Shown here piece by piece: positions 16,409 to 24,024 of a DNA stretch of 64,000 bases; positions within the stretch are counted from its first letter, which is position 1; every line of letters starts with the position of its first letter. The position numbers were made by a program, and so were the translations under genes. The stretch spans positions 1-64,000 of the forward strand of contig NZ_JAUHPX010000010.1 of the NCBI RefSeq assembly GCF_030418305.1. The letters are read 5' to 3'. Below the pieces are notes generated by a model. That model was not told where the DNA came from and did no database searches. It saw only the letters and a program-made list of their open reading frames with translations. Source of the DNA: Demequina lignilytica (GTDB taxonomy: Bacteria > Actinomycetota > Actinomycetes > Actinomycetales > Demequinaceae).

Positions 16409-17206
16409 TCAGGTGATGTCGCGGCGGAAGGAGGTCCGCCAGCCGATCGCCGCGGCGACCAGGCCGTAGCCGAGCAGCACCAGCAGCCCCGCCCACGGGG
16501 CGAGCAGGTCGGACAGGCCCGTCGCGGAGTAGAAGGAGCTCCCCGCGATCGCCTCGCCCGCCGCCCCCGGCAGGAAGCGCGCGACGGGCGCGGCGGCATC
16601 CCAGTAGCCGAGCCCGATGCGTGCGAGCGGCTCGACGATCTGGGTCCAGACGAGCACGCCGACGACGACCGCGACCTGGTTCGTCACGAGCGTGCCGAAG
16701 CCCACCCCGACGAGCATCCAGGCGGCCATGGCCACCGCCCCGAGCGCGAGGGTGCGCCAGGTCGCCGGGTCGTCGAGCATCGTCCCGGTGCCCGCGAGCG
16801 CCAGGGCGGGCGCGCCCGCCGCCAGCGCCGCCAGCGAGCTCGCGAGCCCGTACGCGAGGGCGAAGGGGAGCGCGGCCAGCAGCTTGGCGGCCGCGACCCG
16901 GGTGCGCCGCGGCTCGGCCAGCACCGACGTCTGGAACGTGCGGTGGCGGAACTCCTGGGTCACGATGATCGCGCCGAACGCCAACGGGAACACGTATCCG
17001 AGGGTCACGCCCGCCGAGTAGACGGTGAGCGCGAGCTGGTCCGGAGGGACGGTGAGCTCGTCGCCGGGCTGCTGGCCGCCGAGCCCGATCGCCAGCGCGA
17101 GCGCCCCAGCGAGGAAGGCGACCGCGCCGCCCATCGCGGCGAGGAGCGCCCACCACAGGCGGGTGGTGAGGATCTTGCGCAGCTCGGCGCGGACGGCCGC
17201 GGTCAT
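16409..17206 (-). CDS. ABC-2 type transporter permease
   Basis: A 265-residue integral membrane protein with about six hydrophobic segments, beginning after the cytosolic MTAAVRAELRKILTTR typical of ABC-2 permeases. A QEFRHRTFQTSVL segment (about residue 85) is the usual cytosolic coupling loop. It pairs with the ATPase encoded just upstream (ATGA overlap) to form an exporter for an unknown substrate, perhaps a drug or lipid. The last gene of its transcript lies upstream of kgd on the same strand. Confidence 0.85.
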   Translation of the reverse strand: MTAAVRAELRKILTTRLWWALLAAMGGAVAFLAGALALAIGLGGQQPGDELTVPPDQLALTVYSAGVTLGYVFPLAFGAIIVTQEFRHRTFQTSVLAEPRRTRVAAAKLLAALPFALAYGLASSLAALAAGAPALALAGTGTMLDDPATWRTLALGAVAMAAWMLVGVGFGTLVTNQVAVVVGVLVWTQIVEPLARIGLGYWDAAAPVARFLPGAAGEAIAGSSFYSATGLSDLLAPWAGLLVLLGYGLVAAAIGWRTSFRRDIT

Positions 17207-18093
17207 GCCGCCTCCTCCGTGAGTCGCAGGAAGACCTGCTCGAGCGTCTCGCCGGACTCCGCGAGCCCGTGCACCTCGAGACCCGCGGCGAAGGCGCGGG
17301 CCCCCACCTCGGCGGCGTCCGCGTGGGCCACCACGAGCTCGTGCGGGGACGTGAGGCGTGACCCGGGCCAGTCGTCAGCGAGCCGCGCGAGCCGGTCGGC
17401 GTCGGGTGACACCAGGGTGGTCGCCGGGTGCGCGAGCCGGCGCAGCTCGGCGAGCGAGGAGGCGTGGCGGATCCGGCCCTGCGCGATCACCACCACGTCG
17501 TCGACCGTCTGCTCCACCTCCCCGAGCAGGTGGGAGGAGAGCAGCACCGTCCCGCCGCGCGCGGCGAAGTCGCGGACGAAGCCCCGCATCCACGTGATGC
17601 CCGCGGGGTCCAACCCGTTCGCGGGCTCGTCGAGCACCAGGGCAGTCGGCTCCCCGAGGAGCGCCGTGGCGAGGCCCAACCGCTGCCGCATCCCCATCGA
17701 GAAGCCGCCGACGCGGCGGTTCGCCGCGTCGCTCATGCCCACCATGGCCAGCGCATCGTCGCACCGCGCATCGTCGGCGTCGACGAGCGGCGCGACCGTC
17801 CGGAGATGGGCGCGTGCGGTGCGGCCGGGGTGGAACGCACCCTCGAGCAGCGCGCCCACGACGGCGGCGGGCCGCTCGAGCTCGGCGTAGGCGTGGTCGC
17901 CGATGCGCGCAGAGCCGGCGGTCGGCGCGACCAGGCCGAGCAGCGCGCGGAGGGTGGTCGACTTCCCGGCACCGTTCGGCCCCAGGAATCCGGTGACCCG
18001 GCCCGGCTCGGCGGCGAACGACACGTCCTCGACGGCCGTCACCGTGCCGAACCTCTTCGTGAGGCCGGCGATCGCGATGCGTGGACCCTCCAT
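17203..18093 (-). CDS. ABC transporter ATP-binding protein
   Basis: A 296-residue ATPase. Walker A is GPNGAGKST (about residue 38), the ABC signature FSMGMRQRLG (about 132) and Walker B ALVLDEPANGLDP (about 152); the switch His follows in LLSSHLLGEVE. The C-terminal extension resembles other drug/lipid exporters. A GTG-CGC-ATG start region is present; the ATG at 18093 is chosen because AAGGAG lies seven bases before it. A perfect GTTATAG/CTATAAC inverted repeat overlaps its promoter region, suggesting a GntR (YtrA-type) repressor encoded elsewhere. Confidence 0.9.
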   Translation of the reverse strand: MEGPRIAIAGLTKRFGTVTAVEDVSFAAEPGRVTGFLGPNGAGKSTTLRALLGLVAPTAGSARIGDHAYAELERPAAVVGALLEGAFHPGRTARAHLRTVAPLVDADDARCDDALAMVGMSDAANRRVGGFSMGMRQRLGLATALLGEPTALVLDEPANGLDPAGITWMRGFVRDFAARGGTVLLSSHLLGEVEQTVDDVVVIAQGRIRHASSLAELRRLAHPATTLVSPDADRLARLADDWPGSRLTSPHELVVAHADAAEVGARAFAAGLEVHGLAESGETLEQVFLRLTEEAA

Positions 18094-18113
18094 GCGCACT
18101 CTCCTTAAGAGTT

Positions 18114-18132
18114 GTTATAGAGGAACTATAAC
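18114..18132. promoter_or_regulatory. operator-like palindrome GTTATAG-N5-CTATAAC
   Basis: A perfect 7-bp inverted repeat with a 5-bp spacer, AT-rich against a GC-rich background, lies just upstream of the ABC exporter genes and overlaps a likely -10 (TATAGT or TATAAC on the minus strand). Such sites are typical of GntR-family repressors of ABC-2 operons. No such regulator gene lies nearby. Confidence 0.65.
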
Positions 18133-18165
18133 ACTTTGACCCTGCCGTCGCGCCACGCCCGGCTG

Positions 18166-18171
18166 TATCCT
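18166..18171 (+). promoter_or_regulatory. -10 box TATCCT for CNNM pair
   Basis: TATCCT predicts a transcription start near 18178, three bases before the ATG of a nine-codon upstream frame. Confidence 0.4.
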
Positions 18172-18180
18172 TGCGACACC

Positions 18181-18210
18181 ATGGACCCTGACAGTTCCCG
18201 TCCCCGATGA
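18181..18210 (+). CDS. upstream mini-ORF of first CNNM gene
   Basis: A nine-codon frame (MDPDSSRPR, stop) begins three bases after the predicted transcript start. Its TGA overlaps the ATG of the membrane protein at 18207. The bases before 18207 (CAGTTCCCGTCCCCG) contain no ribosome binding site, so translation of the main gene probably depends on reinitiation after this frame. It is the same architecture as at rsgA. Confidence 0.4.
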   Translation: MDPDSSRPR

Positions 18211-19502
18211 CCGCCTGGATCCTGATCGGCGTGGGCGTGCTCCTCACGCTCGGCACGGCGGTGTTCGTCGCGGCCGAGTTCTCGCTCGTCGCCCTCGATC
18301 CGGCCCATGTGGACGACGAGAAGGACCGCCGGGTGCGCCGCGCGCTGTCGCGCCTCTCCACGCAGCTCTCGGGTGCGCAGGTCGGGATCACGCTCACCAC
18401 GATCCTGCTCGGCTTCACCGCGCAGCCGGCGCTGGTCGAGCTGCTCGAGGTGCCGCTGTCGACCTCGACGGTGACGCGCGCCGCCTCCGGGGCGCTCGCG
18501 GGCGCGCTCGCGGTGATCCTGGTCAACGCGTTCTCGATGCTGTTCGGCGAGCTGGTGCCCAAGAACATGGCGCTCGCGGCGCCCCTGCGCACGGCGCGGG
18601 TGGCGGCGCCGCTGAACATGGGGTTCACCGTCGCGCTGCGCCCCCTGATCGCGGCGCTCAACTCTGCTGCGAACGGGATCCTGCGGCTGATCGGCATCGA
18701 GCCGAAGGAGGAGCTTGCCGGCGGACGGTCCCGGCAGGAGCTCGCGGCGCTGGTGCGCCGCAGCGCCGAGGCGGGCACCCTCGCGCCGTCGACGGCGCTG
18801 CTGCTGAAGAACAGCATCGAGCTCGACGACCTCGCGGCGATCGATGTCATGACCGACCGCACCCGCCTTCATGTGCTGCCGCGCGACGCGGTCGCCGCGG
18901 ACGTGCTCGCCGCCGCGCGCGCGACCGGACACTCGCGCTTCCCGGTCGTGGGCGACGGCCACGACGACGTGCTCGGGCTGGTCCACCTGCGTGCGGCGAT
19001 CGCGGTCCCCGCCCACGAGCGCGCCGCGCGACCGGTCCGCGAGCTCATGGTGGAGGCGCCCCGCATCCCGGAGACCATGCAGATGGGGCCGCTGCTCGTC
19101 GAGCTGCGCGGCCTGGGCCCGCAGTGCGCGATCGTGGTCGACGAGTACGGCGGCACCGCCGGGCTCGTGACCCTCGAGGACGTGGTCGAGGAGCTCGTGG
19201 GGGAGGTGGCCGACGAGCACGACCGGCGTCGTGCGTCGGTCCACCGGGTGCCCGGCGGCGCGTGGATCGTCCCCGGCGACCTGCGCCCCGACGAGGTCCG
19301 CGAGCGCACGGGCCTGGTGGTGCCGGAGTCGCCCGCCTACGAGACGGTGGGGGGCTTCATCATGGCCGCGCTCGGCCGCGTGGCGGCCGTCGGCGACATC
19401 GTCGACCACGACGGCGTCCACCTGCGGGTCGAGCGCATGGACGGCCGCCGGATCGACCGGGTGCGACTCGCGCCGATCGCGGAGCCGGAGGGCGAGGGAT
19501 GA
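18207..19502 (+). CDS. CNNM/CBS-domain (HlyC/CorC-like) membrane protein
   Basis: A 431-residue DUF21/CNNM-type protein, a family linked to Mg or Co transport. The N-terminal transmembrane domain (about residues 1-150, with GAQVGITLTTILLGF and VLVNAFSMLFGELVPKNMAL) is followed by a CBS pair (about 210-335) and a C-terminal CorC/HlyC domain (about 345-420). VVDEYGGTAGLVTLEDVVEELVGE is a family hallmark. ATGA overlap joins it to a second, shorter paralogue. Older databases call these hemolysins; a transport or sensing role is more likely. Confidence 0.87.
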   Translation: MTAWILIGVGVLLTLGTAVFVAAEFSLVALDPAHVDDEKDRRVRRALSRLSTQLSGAQVGITLTTILLGFTAQPALVELLEVPLSTSTVTRAASGALAGALAVILVNAFSMLFGELVPKNMALAAPLRTARVAAPLNMGFTVALRPLIAALNSAANGILRLIGIEPKEELAGGRSRQELAALVRRSAEAGTLAPSTALLLKNSIELDDLAAIDVMTDRTRLHVLPRDAVAADVLAAARATGHSRFPVVGDGHDDVLGLVHLRAAIAVPAHERAARPVRELMVEAPRIPETMQMGPLLVELRGLGPQCAIVVDEYGGTAGLVTLEDVVEELVGEVADEHDRRRASVHRVPGGAWIVPGDLRPDEVRERTGLVVPESPAYETVGGFIMAALGRVAAVGDIVDHDGVHLRVERMDGRRIDRVRLAPIAEPEGEG

Positions 19503-20539
19503 CCGCCGAGATGGTCGCCGTGGTCGCGGGCCTGCTGCTGGCGAACGCCTTCTTCGTCGGCGCCGAGTTCGCCATCATCTCCGCGCGGCGCAGCTCGATC
19601 GAGCCGCGCGCGGAGGAGGGGTCGCGCGCCGCCCGCACCGTCCTGTGGGCGATGGAGCACGTCTCCCTGATGCTCGCGACGGCGCAGCTGGGCATCACGG
19701 TCTGCTCGGTCACCCTCGGTGCCGTCGCGGAGCCGGCGCTCGCTCACGCGCTCGAGCCCATGCTCCACTCGTGGGGGCTCCCTGAGGGGACCGCCCACGG
19801 CGTGGCCGTCGCGATCGCCCTGCTCGTGATCGTCGGCCTGCACGTCGTGGTCGGCGAGATGGTGCCGAAGAACTCCGCGGTGTCGAGCCCGGACCGCGCC
19901 GCGCTGGTGTTCGGCCCCCCGCTCGTGGCCATCGCTCGGGTGGTGAAGCCGGTGATCGGGGCGCTGAACTGGGTCGCGAACCACGTGGTGCGGCTGTTCG
20001 GGCTCGAGCCCAAGGACGAGGTCACGAGCGCCTTCACCGCGGACGAGGTCCACAGCATCGTCGAGCGGTCGAGCGCCGAGGGCACCATCTCCGACCCGAC
20101 CGGCCTGCTCACCGGCGCGCTCGAGTTCTCCGACCGTTCGGTGGCCGAGGTGATGGTCCCGGTCGATCGGGTCCGCGCCCTCGAGCTCGGCGTCACGGTC
20201 GACGGGCTCGAGCGGGCCGCGACCGACACGGGCTTCTCGAGGTTCCCGGTCACCGAGGCCGGGCGCTTCATCGGCTACCTGCACATCAAGGACACCCTGT
20301 TCGCTCGGCCGGGGGAGCGCGAGGACCCGATCCAGGCGTGGCGGGTGCGGGACCTGCCCGCGATCGACGCGGAGGCCGAGATCGAGCTCGCGCTCGCGCT
20401 GATGCGCCGCTCGGGGGCCCACGTCACGGCGGTCGAGCGCGACGGGTCCACCCTCGGGATGGTCTTCCTCGAGGACATCCTGGAGGAGCTCGTGGGCGAG
20501 GTCCGCGATTCTCTCGCACGTCGTGATCAGGTGATCTAG
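19499..20539 (+). CDS. second CNNM/CBS-domain membrane protein
   Basis: A 346-residue paralogue of the preceding protein. The DUF21 membrane domain spans about residues 1-150 (AEFAIISARRSSIEPRA; ATAQLGITVCSVTLG; HVVVGEMVPKNSAV). A CBS pair follows (about 205-330), ending with LGMVFLEDILEELVGE. The C-terminal CorC domain of its neighbour is missing, so this is the short form. Tandem long-short pairs are common in actinobacteria and may work as heteromers. The start overlaps the stop of the first gene (ATGA). Confidence 0.87.
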   Translation: MTAEMVAVVAGLLLANAFFVGAEFAIISARRSSIEPRAEEGSRAARTVLWAMEHVSLMLATAQLGITVCSVTLGAVAEPALAHALEPMLHSWGLPEGTAHGVAVAIALLVIVGLHVVVGEMVPKNSAVSSPDRAALVFGPPLVAIARVVKPVIGALNWVANHVVRLFGLEPKDEVTSAFTADEVHSIVERSSAEGTISDPTGLLTGALEFSDRSVAEVMVPVDRVRALELGVTVDGLERAATDTGFSRFPVTEAGRFIGYLHIKDTLFARPGEREDPIQAWRVRDLPAIDAEAEIELALALMRRSGAHVTAVERDGSTLGMVFLEDILEELVGEVRDSLARRDQVI

Positions 20540-20689
20540 CAGGCACCTCGCAACTAAGTCAGGCCGCTGTGAGCAGTGTCATACCCAGGGGGGTTGGCCT
20601 GACCGTTACCAATCGGTAATATTTGCGCAGGCGCTTGCATGGACCTCACCTCGAGCGCTCAGATGACAGCTTCGCCTGAGGAGGCCAGT
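20540..20689. promoter_or_regulatory. M15 peptidase upstream region with TTACC-N4-GGTAA
   Basis: A 5-bp inverted repeat (20606-20610 with 20615-20619) is followed by an AT-rich TAATATTTG. It could be a regulator site or part of the promoter; it bears some likeness to GTTAC-type boxes bound by MtrA at wall-hydrolase genes. The likeness is weak. Confidence 0.35.
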
Positions 20690-21487
20690 GTGAGCATGCG
20701 CGGACCCGTGCATCGGCACCGTCCTGCGCACCCCTCGCGCCGCCAGCTCCGCATCGAGCGCACCCAGGAGATCCAGGTCCGCACCACCCATCGCCGGCGC
20801 AAGCTGCTGACGCGCGGAGGGGTCATCCTCGGCTTCCTCGGCGCGATGGTGGTGTACCCGGTGATGGGCACCATCACGCCGTACGCGAACGCCGCCGAGC
20901 AGCTCCCTGGCGTGGTCGAGGGGCAGGCCCCCACCATGTCGACCGCGATCCTCGGCGCCGGCCCGCAGTTCGAGTCCTCGGACCTGCCGCTGCCCACCGT
21001 CGACGACCAGTCCACGGTGGTCCTCACGGAGAACGACATCCCCGTCGCGTCCTCGCTGCTGCCGGACTGCGACCCGGAGTTTGACGACACCACCTCGAAC
21101 GGCCGACTCCGCGCCGACCAGCTGTGCAGCCTCTGGGTCGCCGGCGAGCAGCTCCGCCCCGACGCGGCGCTCGCGCTCGCGGCGCTCAACGAGCAGTTCA
21201 AGACCGCCTTCGGCACCAGCATCTGCATCGCGGACTCGTACCGCAGCCTCTCCGAGCAGTACGCCACCAAGGCGTCCCGCGGGTACCTGGCGGCCAGCCC
21301 CGGCACCTCGATGCACGGCGAGGGCCTGGCCATCGACCTGTGCCGCACGCAGGCCTCGGGCGTCTACTACCGCTGGCTCTCGAACAACGCGGAGACCTTC
21401 GGCTTCTGGAACCCCGACTGGGCCAAGTGGTCGAAGTACGAGCCCTGGCACTGGGAGTACCTGCCCGGCACCGGCATCTACTGGTGA
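20690..21487 (+). CDS. M15-family D-alanyl-D-alanine carboxypeptidase
   Basis: A 265-residue secreted or membrane-anchored peptidase. A positively charged N-terminus (about residues 1-40) precedes one hydrophobic segment (LGFLGAMVVYPVMG, about 45-60). The C-terminal VanY-like M15 domain carries the zinc motif SMHGEGLAIDLC (His and Asp ligands, about 210) and EPWHWEYLPG (third His and catalytic Glu, about 255). SYRSLSEQ is also typical. It trims peptidoglycan stem peptides. GTG 20690 is chosen for its GAGGAGG site; ATG 20696 would be too far from it. Confidence 0.85.
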   Translation: MSMRGPVHRHRPAHPSRRQLRIERTQEIQVRTTHRRRKLLTRGGVILGFLGAMVVYPVMGTITPYANAAEQLPGVVEGQAPTMSTAILGAGPQFESSDLPLPTVDDQSTVVLTENDIPVASSLLPDCDPEFDDTTSNGRLRADQLCSLWVAGEQLRPDAALALAALNEQFKTAFGTSICIADSYRSLSEQYATKASRGYLAASPGTSMHGEGLAIDLCRTQASGVYYRWLSNNAETFGFWNPDWAKWSKYEPWHWEYLPGTGIYW

Positions 21488-21518
21488 CCCACGCGGGGCG
21501 CGACCCCCGCATCGTCCC

Positions 21519-21543
21519 GGCCCGCGACGCATCGTCGCGGGCC
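21519..21543. terminator. hairpin after M15 peptidase
   Basis: An 11-bp perfect stem (GGCCCGCGACG) with a CAT loop follows the peptidase stop by about 30 bases. It also contains a CGCATCGTC core. Confidence 0.65.
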
Positions 21544-21580
21544 TTCTGCGTCCCCGACCGAGGGCGCCCCGCACCCACGC

Positions 21581-21730
21581 CGAAATGGAGGATCGGGGGC
21601 CGACAACCCCCGCGGTGGGGGGCCCCGACACCAACTCCAGCGCCCCACGCCGGCCCCCACGCGCCCCCCCCCGCAAGGGCCGCACGGGGCCCCCACCCCC
21701 CCCGCGTGCGCCCCCCGATCCTCCATCTCG
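21581..21730. repeat. 150-bp element with 19-bp terminal inverted repeats
   Basis: Left end 21581-21599 and right end 21712-21730 are inverted copies of CGARATGGAGGATCGGGGG with one mismatch. The exactly 150-bp unit contains only C/G homopolymer-rich, self-complementary sequence and no reading frame. It lies between convergent genes. It may be a miniature mobile element or a long RNA hairpin. No clear target duplication flanks it. Confidence 0.6.
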
Positions 21731-21771
21731 TGCACCTCAGGCGGCCTCCGAGGCGCACCGCCGGTCCCGGA

Positions 21772-22593
21772 TCAGAGCCAGGGGGAGTCGATCGAGAACG
21801 TGGTGGCGACCCCGTTGATCTCGTCCTTGGTGAGGCCCTCGGCGCGGCCTCCGGCAACCAGGTCCATGTACTCGTACTTCGCGCCGGTCTCGGCGTACTC
21901 GACGCGATCGACGGCACGGTAGACGGAGACGTCGGACCGCGACATGGTGCCGTGCTTCGACCACAGGGTGATCTCGAAGTCGCGCAGGCCGGTGACGTTC
22001 GCCTCGCCCATCTCCTCCGAGCCGGGGATGAAGAACGGCAGCACCGCGATGCCCTGCGACAGCGAGACGATGCTCTCGGGCTCCCAGCGCAGGATGGCGC
22101 GGTTCATGCGCTCGGTGTCGCGGTACGCGGGGATGTGCGAGAGGTAGGTGAGGTGCGGGGGCTGCGCGTGCACCACGGCCTGGAAGTCGACGCCGCGTCG
22201 CTCGACCTGGTCCTGGTGGACCGCGAGGTGGGAGTTGAACTCCGAGGTGAGGCGGGCGAACTTGCGGGTGTTCGAGGTGTAGAGCGTGCCGGTGCGGCCG
22301 CCCTCGTGGATCTTCACCGCGCCGATCGCGGCGAGGGGCTCGGCCTCGATCTGGCGCAGGCGGCGGCCGGAGCCGGTCGCGAGCACGGTGCCGCCGGCGA
22401 GGGCGGGCGCGGGGACGGGGAGCTCGATCTCCTCGGCGTTGGGGAAGTGGCGGCGGACCTCCACATCCCATCCCATGTAGACCGAGATGTTGCCGGCGCC
22501 GGCCTCGGAGGCGTCAATCTCGCAGATGCGTGCGCCGCATTCGCCGATCTGTTCGATGATCTCGTCGAGCGTGGGCTTCGGGTCGGTGGCCAC
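21772..22593 (-). CDS. rhaD: class II aldolase, rhamnulose-1-phosphate aldolase-like
   Basis: A 273-residue class II aldolase most like RhaD, which splits rhamnulose 1-phosphate into dihydroxyacetone phosphate and lactaldehyde. Conserved pieces: GSGRRLRQIE (about residue 80), TSEFNSHL with the catalytic Glu (about 127), and the late zinc His in WSKHG (about 217). The central zinc motif reads HAQ instead of HxH, so one expected metal ligand is Gln. A rhamnose-type operator overlaps its promoter. GTG start with AAGGAG seven bases upstream. It may be a second aldolase beside the fused enzyme at 48-50 kb. Confidence 0.75.
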   Translation of the reverse strand: MATDPKPTLDEIIEQIGECGARICEIDASEAGAGNISVYMGWDVEVRRHFPNAEEIELPVPAPALAGGTVLATGSGRRLRQIEAEPLAAIGAVKIHEGGRTGTLYTSNTRKFARLTSEFNSHLAVHQDQVERRGVDFQAVVHAQPPHLTYLSHIPAYRDTERMNRAILRWEPESIVSLSQGIAVLPFFIPGSEEMGEANVTGLRDFEITLWSKHGTMSRSDVSVYRAVDRVEYAETGAKYEYMDLVAGGRAEGLTKDEINGVATTFSIDSPWL

Positions 22594-22675
22594 TGTGCGT
22601 CTCCTTGTGATGTGGGGCGCGGCACCTCTGTCGCGCCGTTGCGGATGGCGGTCCTCACCTCGCTTCCGCGAAGTG

Positions 22676-22689
22676 TTGAAACGATTCAA
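22676..22689. promoter_or_regulatory. rhamnose-regulon operator TTGAAACGATTCAA
   Basis: This 14-bp LacI-type near-palindrome sits immediately downstream of a minus-strand -10 box (TATGAT, 22689-22694) and so covers the start site of the rhaD-like gene. It is identical to the operator at 51758-51771 in the rhaA promoter. Confidence 0.8.
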
Positions 22690-22849
22690 TCATAGCCTGA
22701 GATGGCAGCGCGAGTCGAAGGTCCCGGGTGTCCGGCGCGCGGGCGGCCGCGGCCGGTCTGTCCGGGATCCCGGGGCGGCTGTGGTCCTGCGCGAGGGCCG
22801 CACCGATACTGGGAGCAGAGGCGGCCGACAACCCGGGCCGCACGAGGAC

Positions 22850-22885
22850 GCACACCGCCGTGCCCCACCCCGCACGGCGGTGTGC
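22850..22885 (+). promoter_or_regulatory. 14-bp stem-loop in ald leader
   Basis: A perfect 14-bp stem (GCACACCGCCGTGC) with an 8-base loop lies in the 5' leader of alanine dehydrogenase, five bases before the GAGGAGG ribosome binding site. A likely -10 box (GATACT, 22805-22810) puts the mRNA start near 22817, so the hairpin is transcribed. It may be an attenuator, a stabiliser, or a DNA operator. Confidence 0.6.
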
Positions 22886-22902
22886 CCACCGAGGAGGCAG
22901 CC

Positions 22903-23976
22903 GTGCTGGTCGGAGTCCCCACCGAGACCAAGAACCGCGAGACCCGCGTCGCGCTGACCCCGTCGGGCGCGCACGCGCTGGTGGCAGCCGGCCACCAGGT
23001 GGTGGTCCAGCGCGCGGCGGGCGAGGGGTCCGCCTACGAGGATGACGAGTACCTGCTCGCCGGCGCCGTCCTCGGCACGGCAGCGGACGCCTGGGCGGCG
23101 GACCTGGTGCTGAAGGTCAAGGAGCCCCAGCCCGAGGAGCTCCCGCTGCTGCGCGACAACGTGCTGTTCACGTTCCTGCACCTCGCCGCCAACCCCCGCC
23201 TTGCGGACGCGCTGTGCACCGCCGGCACCACCGCGCTGTCCTACGACACCGTCCAGCTCGACGACGGCTCCCTGCCGCTGCTCACGCCCATGAGCGAGGT
23301 CGCCGGCCGGCTCGCCGTGCTCGAGGGGGCGCACCATCTGCTGAGCCCGCAGGGCGGGCGCGGCGTGCTCCTCCCCGGCGTCCCTGGCGTGCCCGGGGCG
23401 CGCGTGACGATCCTCGGCGCCGGGGTCGCCGGATCCAACGCGGTGGGTCAGGCGGTCGCGATGGGCGCGGACGTGACGGTGCTCGACCTCTCGCTGCCGA
23501 AGCTGCGCGCGCTCGACGAGCGGTTCGGCGGCCGGGTGAGCACGGTCGCCTCGACCGCGCACACGGTCGAGGACGCGGTGCTGGGCGCGGACCTGGTGAT
23601 CGGCGCCGTGCTGGTGCCGGGGCGCCCCGCGCCGACGGTCGTGAGCCACGCGATGGTGGCGGGGATGCGCCGCGGCAGCGTCCTGGTCGACATCGCGATC
23701 GATCAGGGCGGCTGCCTGGAGGACTCCCGCCCGACCACGCATGACGCGCCGGTGTTCGAGGTCGAGGGCTCGCTGCTCTACTGCGTCGCGAACATGCCGG
23801 CCGCGGTCGGCTCGACCGCGACCCGTGCGCTCGCGAACGTCACGCTGCCGTACGTGCTGCGGCTCGCGTCCGGCGTCGACGCGGCGGTGCGGGACGATGC
23901 GGCGCTCGCGCGTGGCGTCAACGTCCGGGGCGGCCAGGTGGTCCACCCGGCGGTCGCCGAGGCGCTCGGCGTCTAG
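22903..23976 (+). CDS. ald: alanine dehydrogenase
   Basis: A 357-residue NAD-dependent enzyme interconverting alanine and pyruvate plus ammonia. The N-terminus VGVPTETKNRETRVALTPSG is the family hallmark. The substrate Lys lies in LVLKVKEPQPEE (about residue 72), the catalytic His in FTFLHLAANP (about 95), and the NAD loop is VTILGAGVAGSNA (about 170). VANMPAAVGSTAT (about 295) completes the site. The length is slightly short of the usual 370. GTG start with GAGGAGG. A stable hairpin lies in its leader and a long terminator hairpin follows. Confidence 0.9.
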   Translation: MLVGVPTETKNRETRVALTPSGAHALVAAGHQVVVQRAAGEGSAYEDDEYLLAGAVLGTAADAWAADLVLKVKEPQPEELPLLRDNVLFTFLHLAANPRLADALCTAGTTALSYDTVQLDDGSLPLLTPMSEVAGRLAVLEGAHHLLSPQGGRGVLLPGVPGVPGARVTILGAGVAGSNAVGQAVAMGADVTVLDLSLPKLRALDERFGGRVSTVASTAHTVEDAVLGADLVIGAVLVPGRPAPTVVSHAMVAGMRRGSVLVDIAIDQGGCLEDSRPTTHDAPVFEVEGSLLYCVANMPAAVGSTATRALANVTLPYVLRLASGVDAAVRDDAALARGVNVRGGQVVHPAVAEALGV

Positions 23977-23981
23977 ACGCG

Positions 23982-24018
23982 GCGAGAGGGGGCCGGGTGG
24001 GACCCGACCCCCTCTCGC
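23982..24018. terminator. hairpin terminator between ald and MFS gene
   Basis: An 11-bp outer stem (GCGAGAGGGGG against CCCCCTCTCGC) with an inner GGGT/ACCC pairing separates the convergent genes. Confidence 0.75.
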
Positions 24019-24024
24019 GTGCCG

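Noticed and set aside
17203..18093. ATPase of the rhamnoside importer
   Set aside because: It overlaps an ABC-2 permease gene and belongs to the drug/lipid exporter type, not the MalK/MsiK type.
20540..20689. c-di-AMP (ydaO) riboswitch before the M15 peptidase
   Set aside because: The region is too short and lacks the conserved ydaO core segments, although wall-hydrolase genes often carry it.
21581..21730. Structured non-coding RNA gene
   Set aside because: No promoter was recognised and the inner sequence is homopolymeric; kept as a repeat element instead.
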